Position numbers and translations under genes: made by a program. A stretch of 28,058 nucleotides of DNA from a virus: IMG/VR virus record IMGVR_UViG_3300044638_003863, positions 1-28,058 of that record. One strand, given 5' to 3'. The notes beneath the pieces were generated by a model that was not told the origin of the DNA, made no database searches, and saw nothing but the letters and a program-made list of their open reading frames with translations. This document shows positions 9,102-18,319 of this stretch, piece after piece (the stretch's first letter is position 1; each line of letters begins with the position of its first letter).

Positions 9102-9503
9102 CTAATATAACCATTCCTCAGGAATAGTTTTATCAGCATATTTGAATCCGTTCTTTATACACCAATCGGCATAAGTTGTTTTACTAGCTTTTGATAATTT
9201 AGCTTTCGAACTAGAGAATACAAATCGAATATCTAGTTCAGGGTTTTGTTCTTTAACTAACAATTGCTTCTTTCTATCGTCAGCTAAAAATCTACCTTTG
9301 GTTTCGATAATAATACCATTTGCTAAAACAAAGTCTGGAGTATATTTTGCCTTACGAGCCGGGACTACATAATCAATCTTCTTTTTTTCATATTCAAAGA
9401 TTATATTTTTCTTTTGTAATTGGTCGGATATTTCTAATTCCAAACCTGAACGAAATCCGTATTTTTTTGCTACGAATTTTTGTGACATCTTTTTTCGTGC
9501 CAT
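9102..9503 (-). CDS. Endonuclease I-type Holliday junction resolvase (T7 gp3-like)
   Basis: A 133-residue protein that closely follows the T7 endonuclease I layout. FRSGLE (E22), a basic stretch, YTPDF (D57), IIETKG (E67, K69), DDRKK, ELDIRFVFSSS and a C-terminal KYADKTIPEEWL all appear in order, and they include the four catalytic positions of that family. It should cleave branched DNA such as Holliday junctions and replication forks before packaging, and may also help degrade host DNA. The ATG at 9503 follows an A-rich leader. ATG six codons... in is possible but removes only MARKK. It is the first gene of a DNA-processing trio embedded in tail genes. Confidence 0.93.
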   Translation of the reverse strand: MARKKMSQKFVAKKYGFRSGLELEISDQLQKKNIIFEYEKKKIDYVVPARKAKYTPDFVLANGIIIETKGRFLADDRKKQLLVKEQNPELDIRFVFSSSKAKLSKASKTTYADWCIKNGFKYADKTIPEEWLY

Positions 9504-9515
9504 AACATTTTATTT

Positions 9516-11408
9516 TTAAATATCAAATCTAACTAGAAAATTTAAGTCTGCGTCTAATATTTTAGATATAGGACTTGCTAATTTTCCTGTTGCTACTAAT
9601 GAGCCGCTATCATTATATAATCCAATTGTTGTGATATATGGTTTAAAATATGAACTTGTAACAAAACCTGCTACCTTTTGACTTCTATAATCTTCCAATA
9701 TAGTAGGGTTTGATGTGAATGTAAATTCATCCTCTCTAATTCTGCATAGAACTTCTACCTCTTCTATTGGTTGTGTAGATTTATACCAAAGGTTAAACTT
9801 ATTAAACGCTCCAGGTCCTCCTGGTTGCGAGCCAGATATTGTATTCCAACTTGCTATATTTTTTGATAAGTCTTTATATTTAGGTCTAGTATCTGATATA
9901 TTTATTATTCCGTGATCATAAAACACATTTCCTATAACATTAGAATTAACTGCGTGTTGTGGTGCACTTAAAATGGTTATTTCTTCTTGTGTTAATGCTC
10001 GTCTAAAAAATTGAAACTCATCTATTGTACCGGCTAACCCATGTTTTAATGCTGGAGTTGTACTGCCTATCAATTGCGTATCCAAACTACCTATAAATAG
10101 GTCGCATTTATTATTAAAGTTAAATTCTACAGTATCTGGTTTTGAGTCTATTAAGGTACCGTCTATATATAGTTCTAAATTAGATCCGGTTTTTTGATAT
10201 ATAATATGATATGCGTTTCTAATTTGATTATCTCTGTATATAGACTGACTAACTCCTGTTTGTATAGATGCACTTAAAATAGTAGTATTTATTCCATCTG
10301 ACCGTCTTGCCTCTAATGTAGTAGCCACATTCGTTGATATTGGTAGCATAGTTACATTTTGTGCAGCTATTCTAAGTTCAAATGGAAATTTATTAGTATT
10401 ATATGGATAATCTGAATTAACCGTAACTACCGATGTTGCTGTTGCCCCTGGAGTTGCTACTACTCGCTCTCCTAATTTTCTTTTAGATACAATATAAGAA
10501 TATGGGTCATCAGAACTAAATACACCTGGACCTGGACTGTCAATAAATGCCCATACAGATATACTAAAATCGTCGTCTTTTTCTGGTGACAATTGTGTTG
10601 ATCCATTATTCTCTTTTATTCTTAAATATGAATCCCGGGCACCATCAAATTTTGCTGCTCTGCCAACAGACCCACTTATTCCTGTATAATAAACGTCTAT
10701 TATGTCAGAATCTACTATTCTAAGATTTCTATATGATACCGAAAAATTACTAAATGGTATATCATATGTGCCAACCGGTGCAGTTAACCATTGTGTTGTG
10801 TATGTATTATTTATCGAATAATTACTTTGATTAAATCCTAAATATAATTTTCTAGATTCTAATGCAACTGAACTAGAATATTTAGTGTCTACTAGATTTC
10901 CTTGTTTATCATCAATAATATTTAATTGAATGCTACCTGTACCTGATACGTTTATACCATCTATATCTATAAACACAGATCCAGGCTTTACTTCTTCACC
11001 ATAATATCGTTGTGGTATTGATATTACGGAACCTGATTCGTACAAGTTTTTAATTGCATATTCAGGGTCTGTGTTACCAAAAGAGTTATTTGTATATGGA
11101 TTTGTGTAATACTGATGTCGTAATAAATAATATACTGCAGAATTATTAAGTTGTGGACTTATAAATCCATTACTAGTACTAGTATTAATGGGGTCTGTAG
11201 ACCCTAATGATGCACTATACGGCACTATACCGCCAGGATATAAATTTATGTTAGGCTCAAAATATGAATATACCGATATATGGTCGTCTGTGGCATAACT
11301 GGCAGATAGAAAGTTTTGCTTTGTTAATTGCCACTGCTTATATGTTCTAAACGTTGTACGAGTAAAATCATATGGGGGTATAGCTTTAAAAACACCATAA
11401 TTAGCCAT
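9516..11408 (-). CDS. Tail structural protein with LamG-like lectin domain
   Basis: A 630-residue protein. The middle region (about 250-480) has a LamG/concanavalin-like pattern: AAKFDGARDSYLRI, DDFSISVWAFID, AYHIIYQKTGSNLELYIDG, CDLFIGSL and LAGTIDEFQFFRRALTQEEI. Such domains are common in phage structural proteins and may bind glycans. The last 67 residues (564-630: FTSNPT, TTIGLYN, ATGKLASP, VRFDI) match the C-terminus of the 358-residue protein encoded immediately upstream, suggesting both dock to the same partner. It is separated by 14 bases from that gene and by 12 bases from the resolvase. Virion location (baseplate, neck or fibre) is not determinable from sequence. Confidence 0.75.
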   Translation of the reverse strand: MANYGVFKAIPPYDFTRTTFRTYKQWQLTKQNFLSASYATDDHISVYSYFEPNINLYPGGIVPYSASLGSTDPINTSTSNGFISPQLNNSAVYYLLRHQYYTNPYTNNSFGNTDPEYAIKNLYESGSVISIPQRYYGEEVKPGSVFIDIDGINVSGTGSIQLNIIDDKQGNLVDTKYSSSVALESRKLYLGFNQSNYSINNTYTTQWLTAPVGTYDIPFSNFSVSYRNLRIVDSDIIDVYYTGISGSVGRAAKFDGARDSYLRIKENNGSTQLSPEKDDDFSISVWAFIDSPGPGVFSSDDPYSYIVSKRKLGERVVATPGATATSVVTVNSDYPYNTNKFPFELRIAAQNVTMLPISTNVATTLEARRSDGINTTILSASIQTGVSQSIYRDNQIRNAYHIIYQKTGSNLELYIDGTLIDSKPDTVEFNFNNKCDLFIGSLDTQLIGSTTPALKHGLAGTIDEFQFFRRALTQEEITILSAPQHAVNSNVIGNVFYDHGIINISDTRPKYKDLSKNIASWNTISGSQPGGPGAFNKFNLWYKSTQPIEEVEVLCRIREDEFTFTSNPTILEDYRSQKVAGFVTSSYFKPYITTIGLYNDSGSLVATGKLASPISKILDADLNFLVRFDI

Positions 11409-11422
11409 ATGTTATGTCAATT

Positions 11423-12499
11423 TTAATAGTCGATTCTTACCTTAACAAGTAATTCAGATTCTGCATTTTTCAATAACGGTCTAGAAACTTTTGCTACTGC
11501 TAATAACTCATTATTATTATTATATAATCCAACTGTAGTAACGAATGTTTGTGGGTCATTTATAAATGGTTGTAATATTTGGCCATTGGCGCCAGATATA
11601 AATGTTGGATTATTACTAAAGTTATAATCAGAATTTCCAACTCGTACAAAGTAATTACTAGAAATAGTTTTTTGATTATTTACTGCAGAAAAATCATAAG
11701 TAGAATTTATTGCTGCTGCACCGGATATTGATGTAAATAATTTGAATGCATTATCACCTGCTATACTTCCTGATACTGAATTAAATGCGACATATTGATT
11801 TAGTGCTAATCCATTAAATACCATTAGTCCTAATTGTGGATATACAAATCCGTAGTAATGATAATTTCCACCACCATCTGTATATGCTCCTCCTACTAAT
11901 GACCCACTTATTATATTATATCGTTTTAATGAATTTGATATATCAACCCTTGTTGTTGTAACTTCGCTATCATCGATTAACGACACTACCGAGTTATCTC
12001 CTTTAACTTTTACGTTAGATCCTGTATGTACATTGTTAGCTACTGCGGATCCGCTTAATGTCGCTAAATAAAGTTCCCAACCACCTGGGTCTAGGCTATC
12101 TTTAATTCTAGCTCTATCTATTGTAAGTACATATATTTGATCTGAATCTTGTGTTGTACTACCACTATTAAATGTAAATATATTATCTCCAGGCTCTAAT
12201 ACAGTTACCTTCATTTGCGAATATATCGCTTTTGTTGGATCATCAACAGATGATTGTGATTGATTGCTACCACTACCAAAACGATTACCATATGCTACCG
12301 AAAATTGTTGTTCAGAACCTGAGGCTGCTGGACTTGCGTTCCATACTTGATAAAAATATTTCTTCTGTGTATCTGTCTGTGCAGATGATGTGAAGAATGT
12401 ACTTAAATCGGGAGTATTATTTGACCATATACCGTTAGATATTACTCTTATAATATTAGATCGTATGTCGTTTGACTGAAATGTTGAAAATATGCTCAT
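11423..12499 (-). CDS. Predicted virion structural protein (358 aa), paired with the LamG protein
   Basis: A 358-residue protein of a type I recognise from marine tailed phages but cannot name. Marker stretches are YFYQVWNASPAASGSEQQFS, VAYGNRFGSGS, TKAIYSQM, YVLTIDRARIKDSLDPGGWE and a Gly/Ser-rich centre. The last 65 residues (294-358: FSNNPT, TTVGLYNNN, LAVAKVSRP, KVRIDY) resemble the C-terminus of the downstream 630-residue LamG protein. There is no signal peptide or membrane segment. It sits between two other predicted structural genes with 11- and 14-base gaps. A tail or baseplate component is inferred from context. Confidence 0.65.
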   Translation of the reverse strand: MSIFSTFQSNDIRSNIIRVISNGIWSNNTPDLSTFFTSSAQTDTQKKYFYQVWNASPAASGSEQQFSVAYGNRFGSGSNQSQSSVDDPTKAIYSQMKVTVLEPGDNIFTFNSGSTTQDSDQIYVLTIDRARIKDSLDPGGWELYLATLSGSAVANNVHTGSNVKVKGDNSVVSLIDDSEVTTTRVDISNSLKRYNIISGSLVGGAYTDGGGNYHYYGFVYPQLGLMVFNGLALNQYVAFNSVSGSIAGDNAFKLFTSISGAAAINSTYDFSAVNNQKTISSNYFVRVGNSDYNFSNNPTFISGANGQILQPFINDPQTFVTTVGLYNNNNELLAVAKVSRPLLKNAESELLVKVRIDY

Positions 12500-12510
12500 A
12501 TGTTTTTATT

Positions 12511-13179
12511 TTATATTGTTGATGCTTGTATTGTCAAATTAATAGTTACTAAACCACCGGTTTCATTACCAATTAAAGTTAATATAGCAGTTTTATCTCC
12601 TTCAGCGGCTGATGGTTGGCGTTTAGGACTAATTCCAAATGATAGCCCAACTACAGATACGCTTCTATTTGTTTGTATATCGCCTATAAATTGCGGTACA
12701 GTAGCTGTGTTTGATACTGGTGTATTAATTGCTAAATTAAAGAACTCACCATCTGATAATATTGCTGTATACCCTGCTGTAGCGTTTAACGAACCTAAAT
12801 TAGTACCTGTTGACCCACCTGCGGTTGTTCTAGGCTGTATAATATCCACTTGGCCTGTGGCTGTAGAATATACATATGATGAATTTGTAACTTGAATTAC
12901 TGGTATATACTGACTTGTTATAGGTAATGTAATTAATTTATATTTCATTACTTGCGTTTCATCGCTCGTAGCTTCTAATAATGGCATATTTTGTATTACT
13001 GTGCCATAGTAATCGCTACCATTTGGATGATCTGGATTCCACAATGTATAATCTACCTCATCGTCAGATAATGCAAATTTTGTAATGTTAAAATCTTGTG
13101 AACCTGCTGACAATAACTCTCTTCCTTTTTTAGTTAAAATCGCATCTACGGTTACTGTGGTGTTATCTAAGAATCCCAT
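12511..13179 (-). CDS. Predicted conserved virion structural protein (222 aa)
   Basis: A 222-residue protein starting MGFLDNTTVTVDAILTKKG, followed by FNITKFALSDDEVDYTLW and YYGTVIQNMPLLEA. This N-terminal pattern recurs in T4-like marine phage structural genes, but I know of no assigned function. The rest is beta-rich and Thr/Val-rich and ends in a probable beta domain (GDKTAILTLIGNE). It follows the giant 1477-residue protein after the longest spacer within the tail block (43 bases) and precedes the 358-residue protein. A small tail or baseplate component is the best guess. Confidence 0.65.
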   Translation of the reverse strand: MGFLDNTTVTVDAILTKKGRELLSAGSQDFNITKFALSDDEVDYTLWNPDHPNGSDYYGTVIQNMPLLEATSDETQVMKYKLITLPITSQYIPVIQVTNSSYVYSTATGQVDIIQPRTTAGGSTGTNLGSLNATAGYTAILSDGEFFNLAINTPVSNTATVPQFIGDIQTNRSVSVVGLSFGISPKRQPSAAEGDKTAILTLIGNETGGLVTINLTIQASTI

Positions 13180-13222
13180 ATTATTTCTATTTTATTAATA
13201 AATATATTTTTTTCTGATTTTA
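13180..13222 (-). promoter_or_regulatory. AT-rich spacer with palindrome and ATATTTAT box
   Basis: This 43-base spacer holds the 12-base palindrome TTTATTAATAAA at 13191-13202 and ATATTTAT on the coding strand at 13205-13198, 18 bases before the ATG. There is no Shine-Dalgarno motif. The stem has only A-T pairs, so it is more plausible as a promoter or operator-like site than as a terminator. The assignment is weak. Confidence 0.3.
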
Positions 13223-16200
13223 TTATCTAATTTCTAAATTTCCGGTTGTCCCTAAAGGTTGTGTAAATATCTGTGTACTATTTGCTTGTATTACTGACAC
13301 TACCGGACCACCATCTACAGTGTCTAAACTTGGTATATTAATGCCTGCACTAACCAATTTAGTTCCCGTAATAAATCCGTCCGACAATGATGTGTTGGTT
13401 GTTGTATCCATTACAACACCGGTAACTATATTTGTTGATGTTGTAGGTAATATATATTGGCCACCAATAACTGTCTGTGTACCTATAGGAGAGGCAACTG
13501 GGGTAGGTGCTGTACCTTGTGCATTATCGGCTACAGTTCCTGTCATTAGCTGTGCCGCAAATATGTTAGCGCCACCTGCAGGTAATGGGTTATTTATTGC
13601 AGACAAGGTTGTTCCTGTTTCGGCATATGTACTACGACCTGCAGTTGGTTTAAATACTGATGCTTCTTCAAGAACTATATTTCTTACTATTCTAGCTTTA
13701 CTTCTTTCTAATAAGTTTGGTTCTACTAATATACCAGATATCAGATTAGCTCTTGCAGGTACAAACTTTTTAATCTGTCTGAATATTGATAAATCGTATA
13801 TTTGTAGTGCTCTAAAATATGCTTCAAAGTCATTTTTATTATTATACTTTTTCCAATATTCTGAAGATAAGTCTACTAACGTTTTATAATTATACTCATA
13901 CGCATATCTAGGGTCACCTATATAATCATCTAAAGATATATACCCCATATGGTTTACGATATCTTCATTAATTCCTGCCTGTGGAGAAAAGAATATACCT
14001 AATTTATTTGAATCATTAGAATTTTTATCTAATGATGATATAGTCACTCTCTTATCTGTTTGTAGTGCTGTACCATTTAACGATTGTGATTGTATTCTAA
14101 TCTTTTCGCTTGATATTACTTTTGAAGTTAAATCTGCATAAAGTGTGTAATATGCATCCTCTACTCCTTCAAAAGGTACACTATTTACGCCCACTCTATT
14201 AACGAATATTGCAGATGAGCCGGTGTTTATATTTTGATTAGGGTGATGTGATAACTGTTGTTGGTATCCAAATGTACCATTTACCACCAAATCTTTTCTT
14301 GATAATGATGTTCTAAATACTAAATCGTAATACGCAGAAAAATGTTCATTACCATTATATGAATTGGGTGATAAAGTATGATTGCTAATAGCATAATCAC
14401 TCAACGTACCATACCAATATCTTAATTCTTGATAAAATCCATTAAACTTATTAGAATAATTACCGGATATAGCAGTATTCAATCCACCTTGCCCAAATGC
14501 AATATAACTACCAGAAGTCCAGTTTGCATTATATGAGCCGCTTGTTGATACTGTGCTTAAATCTATCGCTGCGCTACCTGATTGTACTATCTTTCCGTAA
14601 TACCCTCTTTGGTATTTTAATGTATAAGATTGATTGTTAGACGATGTCACATCTGTAGATATGCCTCGTTGTACTGCAGCAGTTATCCAATCATTATTAA
14701 ATAAATATACATCCTCAATAGACGCGGATAGAAACCCATTACTACCTGACATATATAATGTCAATGTTCCTTGTTTATCTGTTGTACGTTTTAATGTAAC
14801 TTCAAAGAATGGATTAGCTACTGCTAATGATGCACTTGCATATGCCCATATTACATTTGTTTGATTCCATTGTGTTTGTATCTGTGACCAAGTTTCTCCT
14901 GTGAACTGATAATTAACTGAATTCAATCTTAATAATGAATATTCTTGATTATATGCATATGTAAAATTGTCGTCAGTTCTAAATCTAAACTCTATAGCAT
15001 CCGGGTATTGTGTCGATTGTGTATCAGTACTTCTATTAACTATCGTGCTTGATCTTGGTGAATTTATAGTCGATGATGTTCCTGTTTGTATACCTAATGT
15101 AGGTATTGTAGTAGTTGTCGGTCCTGTACTTGTTCCGGTTGATGTTGGAGGTAGTACTAAACTACTAGTTTGATATCCGGCCGGGAGGTCTTTTGTAACT
15201 TTTGTGAATGCTTGCCATGGTGTTATGACATAATTTGAATCATCACCTGTAGCTTTATGTGCATATGTAAATATATCATGCACCCAATAAGGAAATAAAT
15301 CGTTTTCATCAGAAGCGACACCACCATATTCTCGTATATTCAATATACTAGTAGGAATTCCATAACAAGATAATAATGCTTTAATACTTCTTGCAGTTCC
15401 CTTTGTCTTATAAAGATATGGTAAGTTATTAATTACTCTTCTCCATACTTCTTTTGTGCCTTGCTCATATGATAATGATTGAATACTACCTGTTTGTATA
15501 TAACTACCGCTTGTATCAACACCTAATGAATATTTCCAAAGTTCTTGTATGTTTCTACCATTATATACATCTAATCCTAATGATTTAGCTATTCCATATA
15601 TTAAATCATTAGATACACCATCTCTAGGATTTTCTAATCTAGTATTGATTTTAGTCATATCATTAATGTATGACCAAATAATATCATAGTAATGACCAAT
15701 CATATCTACAAATAAGATATAATCAGCATTAAATTGGTCATCTTGTAAATGTACAGGAATAGTCTTTCTTAAGCTATGTAAATTATATGAGTCATATGTC
15801 TGTGCCTGTTGTAATAAATCACTAAAATATGTTTCAGCTATTGAACTAGTTGTCGATACTTGATTTTCGTATGATATATACGAGTTGGCTACATTTTGTT
15901 TAGGCCATGGTAGAATTGATCCTGTCTCAAATGTATATAATTGATATGTGTCATTTGTTTGATAGAATAAATATTTTTCAAAATCATCAAATCCTGAAAT
16001 AATTTTATTTCTATTACTTTCAGACTCCAATACATTTATATCTAGAAGTGAACCTGTAGAACTATTTAGTACATTAATTCTATTAGTATAATATTCTATT
16101 AATTCTAGTTTATACTTAAAATTAGATACTCGTTCTTCAGCAGAACTAAAATGTATAAAGTTTTTAAAGTCTGTATAATCTATATTTAATACTATCCCAT

Positions 16201-17656
16201 CTATACTAGAACTAAAATACTTATTTATTATCTGTTGATTTGTTGCAACATTTGCCGATAATAAATCATTCCAAGATTGTAATGATGTTGCTATACTTTG
16301 CGCCTCTTCTATATCAATATCAAAATTAGGACCACGTAGATTGTTACCTAGCTGTTGAACTATTAGATTGATTAATAAGATTTTATCTATTAATGGTTCT
16401 ATAAGTTCGGTAGCTATCCATAATCTATCATATTCTTGAAATTGTAAATCTAATGGTTGTGACAATTTTACAATAATAGCATATGGGTCTTCTTTAGCTA
16501 TATTGATTATTTTAGCTAAATTATTGTTACCAAAATTTAATACTAATTTATCATTATATACATTAAACGGTTGTAATGAATATCCTGCCTTAGCGAATGT
16601 TGATGGTGGTGCCGGTAACGGGGGTAACCCAGGAAAAGATGGTAGTGCCGTTCGTATCGTGTTAAAGTATGTTTGTCCTACATATATCGGTGTACCATTC
16701 GAATCCTTTCTCCAAAATTCTTTTGTTAGTATACTATCATATATACTTTTTATCTGTTGTACAGTTACTGTAGATGCAAATGTATTTATATATTCTTTAA
16801 TTTCGAATTCAAATCTTTGTATAGTATCAGGTGTTATTTCAATATCAGCTGACTTAAACCATAATGCGGTTATTGCTGCTTTTGATGCAAATGCATCTAA
16901 ATACTGTTGTGATGGTGCAACAGTTAACCCAGTAGCAATCGTCCCGCCGATGGTTATAGTGTTGCTATTTGCCGCGCCATTTGTGTACCAATTAGTATCG
17001 TTATTTATGCCTAATATATATTGATCGAACGCACTGGATGTTGTATTTGTATAGACTGCCAATGGCGTAGCTAATGATGATGTATATGATGCAAACGATA
17101 CTGCGTTATTGTCGAAATAAAAGTTTTGTTGATAATGTTCATATCTTCTAACTGAATCATCTATACAATACAGAAAGTTACTATTCCAACTATCTATAAA
17201 GTTAGTATACTCTGTTTGAAATTGTGTACTATCGTCATTAACAGGATATAATCGTAATTCTCTTCTAGTTGTTGATATTTCTTTTATGTAAAACGATGAT
17301 GTATTATAATTTCCTACTTCAGGTTTATACAAATTTGTACCTAATAGATATTGCCCTCGAAGCAGGCCTAATTCTTCCAATATACTGTTTACATCTACAT
17401 TCAACCTTAGATTAGGCGCTGCTACATTACTACTATACCCCCAATAGTTAGTATTGGCGTAACTAGTTCCAGTTAAATAATTACCGACTAAATCGTATGC
17501 GTGTAATTCTAAATTTATTGATGAGTTCGGTAATGTAAGTATATCATAATATGATGATGGTATTAGATCTATTATTCTATCATCATAGTACTTACCAGTA
17601 TCTGGTAAATTCTGTACTTGTATTAAACTATCGCTGTTTATGAAGGAAAATGACAT
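13223..17656 (-). CDS. Giant multidomain tail/baseplate structural protein (1477 aa)
   Basis: The longest gene in the window. Residues 260-292 carry a helical WFK module (W266) also found twice in the preceding 217-residue protein, followed by a Pro-rich stretch (PGLPPLPAPP, about 343-352). Residues about 630-785 hold a tail-protein-like region with HLQDDQFNADY, GHYYDIIWSY, NLPYLYKTKGTARSI and CYGIPTSILNIREYGG. Residues about 885-1085 look LamG/concanavalin-like (FRFRTDDNF, FFEVTLKR, LTLYMSGSNG, FNGFYQELRYW). The C-terminus is Thr/Ala-rich. It lies downstream of gp25-gp6 as T4 gp7 lies downstream of gp6, so a baseplate wedge or periphery protein is plausible, but I see no direct gp7 signature. 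Start ATG 17656 is five bases after the preceding stop. Confidence 0.7.
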   Translation of the reverse strand: MSFSFINSDSLIQVQNLPDTGKYYDDRIIDLIPSSYYDILTLPNSSINLELHAYDLVGNYLTGTSYANTNYWGYSSNVAAPNLRLNVDVNSILEELGLLRGQYLLGTNLYKPEVGNYNTSSFYIKEISTTRRELRLYPVNDDSTQFQTEYTNFIDSWNSNFLYCIDDSVRRYEHYQQNFYFDNNAVSFASYTSSLATPLAVYTNTTSSAFDQYILGINNDTNWYTNGAANSNTITIGGTIATGLTVAPSQQYLDAFASKAAITALWFKSADIEITPDTIQRFEFEIKEYINTFASTVTVQQIKSIYDSILTKEFWRKDSNGTPIYVGQTYFNTIRTALPSFPGLPPLPAPPSTFAKAGYSLQPFNVYNDKLVLNFGNNNLAKIINIAKEDPYAIIVKLSQPLDLQFQEYDRLWIATELIEPLIDKILLINLIVQQLGNNLRGPNFDIDIEEAQSIATSLQSWNDLLSANVATNQQIINKYFSSSIDGIVLNIDYTDFKNFIHFSSAEERVSNFKYKLELIEYYTNRINVLNSSTGSLLDINVLESESNRNKIISGFDDFEKYLFYQTNDTYQLYTFETGSILPWPKQNVANSYISYENQVSTTSSIAETYFSDLLQQAQTYDSYNLHSLRKTIPVHLQDDQFNADYILFVDMIGHYYDIIWSYINDMTKINTRLENPRDGVSNDLIYGIAKSLGLDVYNGRNIQELWKYSLGVDTSGSYIQTGSIQSLSYEQGTKEVWRRVINNLPYLYKTKGTARSIKALLSCYGIPTSILNIREYGGVASDENDLFPYWVHDIFTYAHKATGDDSNYVITPWQAFTKVTKDLPAGYQTSSLVLPPTSTGTSTGPTTTTIPTLGIQTGTSSTINSPRSSTIVNRSTDTQSTQYPDAIEFRFRTDDNFTYAYNQEYSLLRLNSVNYQFTGETWSQIQTQWNQTNVIWAYASASLAVANPFFEVTLKRTTDKQGTLTLYMSGSNGFLSASIEDVYLFNNDWITAAVQRGISTDVTSSNNQSYTLKYQRGYYGKIVQSGSAAIDLSTVSTSGSYNANWTSGSYIAFGQGGLNTAISGNYSNKFNGFYQELRYWYGTLSDYAISNHTLSPNSYNGNEHFSAYYDLVFRTSLSRKDLVVNGTFGYQQQLSHHPNQNINTGSSAIFVNRVGVNSVPFEGVEDAYYTLYADLTSKVISSEKIRIQSQSLNGTALQTDKRVTISSLDKNSNDSNKLGIFFSPQAGINEDIVNHMGYISLDDYIGDPRYAYEYNYKTLVDLSSEYWKKYNNKNDFEAYFRALQIYDLSIFRQIKKFVPARANLISGILVEPNLLERSKARIVRNIVLEEASVFKPTAGRSTYAETGTTLSAINNPLPAGGANIFAAQLMTGTVADNAQGTAPTPVASPIGTQTVIGGQYILPTTSTNIVTGVVMDTTTNTSLSDGFITGTKLVSAGINIPSLDTVDGGPVVSVIQANSTQIFTQPLGTTGNLEIR

Positions 17657-17661
17657 TACCG

Positions 17662-18315
17662 TTATTTAGATATAAATATCCCAACATCAATTTTAATATC
17701 GGGCTGAACCCTTGGATCTGTTAAATAGTTTTTTATTCTTTCTCTATATCTATCTAGAGCAGCTGTTGTTGGTGCTAAATTTACTCCTTTGAACCATGCT
17801 AATACATGCTCTCTATTTAAAGTATCATATGGTGGTGGTAATATTATTATTCCTGCAGTAGGAACTACGGTATAATACACATCATATATCTCAAAAAGTT
17901 CCGGTCGATATCTACCATAATATTCAATAAAATTAGAATCACCATTTTGTTCTGATGATTTTATTTGGAATGCTCTGTCATTAATAAACTCGGTATCTAC
18001 TATGTTAAGTGATGCAGTAGCTCTTGATTCTTGAGCATAATAGTCCCATTTAAAATAATTGCCTGTAGCTAATGTGTTATCCCATATAGATTTTTTTGCA
18101 TTAAATTTTGCATATTCTCGTAATTCATCCGCAAATTCGTATGCGTTAGCATCGGTTGTTTCGACATTTAGCCCTTTAAACCATCCAAATGAATAATCCC
18201 TATTATCTATAATAGCTTGATTTAATTGTCGTATTATTGTTGCTGCCTTTGATCCTGACTGCGTTAGTTTTGGCTGTCCTGTTGAATCTAAAGCAAAAAA
18301 TTTAAGTTGTGACAT
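17662..18315 (-). CDS. Tail-block protein with duplicated WFKG helical module (217 aa)
   Basis: A 217-residue protein of unknown function. It contains an internal duplication: FGWFKGLN within residues 41-71 and LAWFKGVN within residues 171-201, each followed by an amphipathic stretch ending near LREYAKF or RIKNYLTD. A related single copy occurs in the adjacent 1477-residue protein. The region between is mixed, with a conspicuous TVVPTAGIIILPPPYD loop, and the C-terminus is a short strand (IKIDVGIFIS). Gaps to both neighbours are four to five bases, so it belongs to the baseplate/tail transcription unit. A role linking or chaperoning the giant protein is conceivable but unproven. Confidence 0.6.
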   Translation of the reverse strand: MSQLKFFALDSTGQPKLTQSGSKAATIIRQLNQAIIDNRDYSFGWFKGLNVETTDANAYEFADELREYAKFNAKKSIWDNTLATGNYFKWDYYAQESRATASLNIVDTEFINDRAFQIKSSEQNGDSNFIEYYGRYRPELFEIYDVYYTVVPTAGIIILPPPYDTLNREHVLAWFKGVNLAPTTAALDRYRERIKNYLTDPRVQPDIKIDVGIFISK

Positions 18316-18319
18316 AGAT

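Noticed and set aside
9068-9139. Longer primase start at ATG 9139
   Set aside because: It would overlap the resolvase by 38 bases and add a 24-residue tail unlike primase N-termini. ATG 9067 begins just before the zinc finger as in gp61-type primases.
13191-13202. Palindrome TTTATTAATAAA as a terminator
   Set aside because: The stem is all A-T with no loop or following T run on the coding strand. It is more likely a chance or regulatory palindrome in AT-rich DNA.
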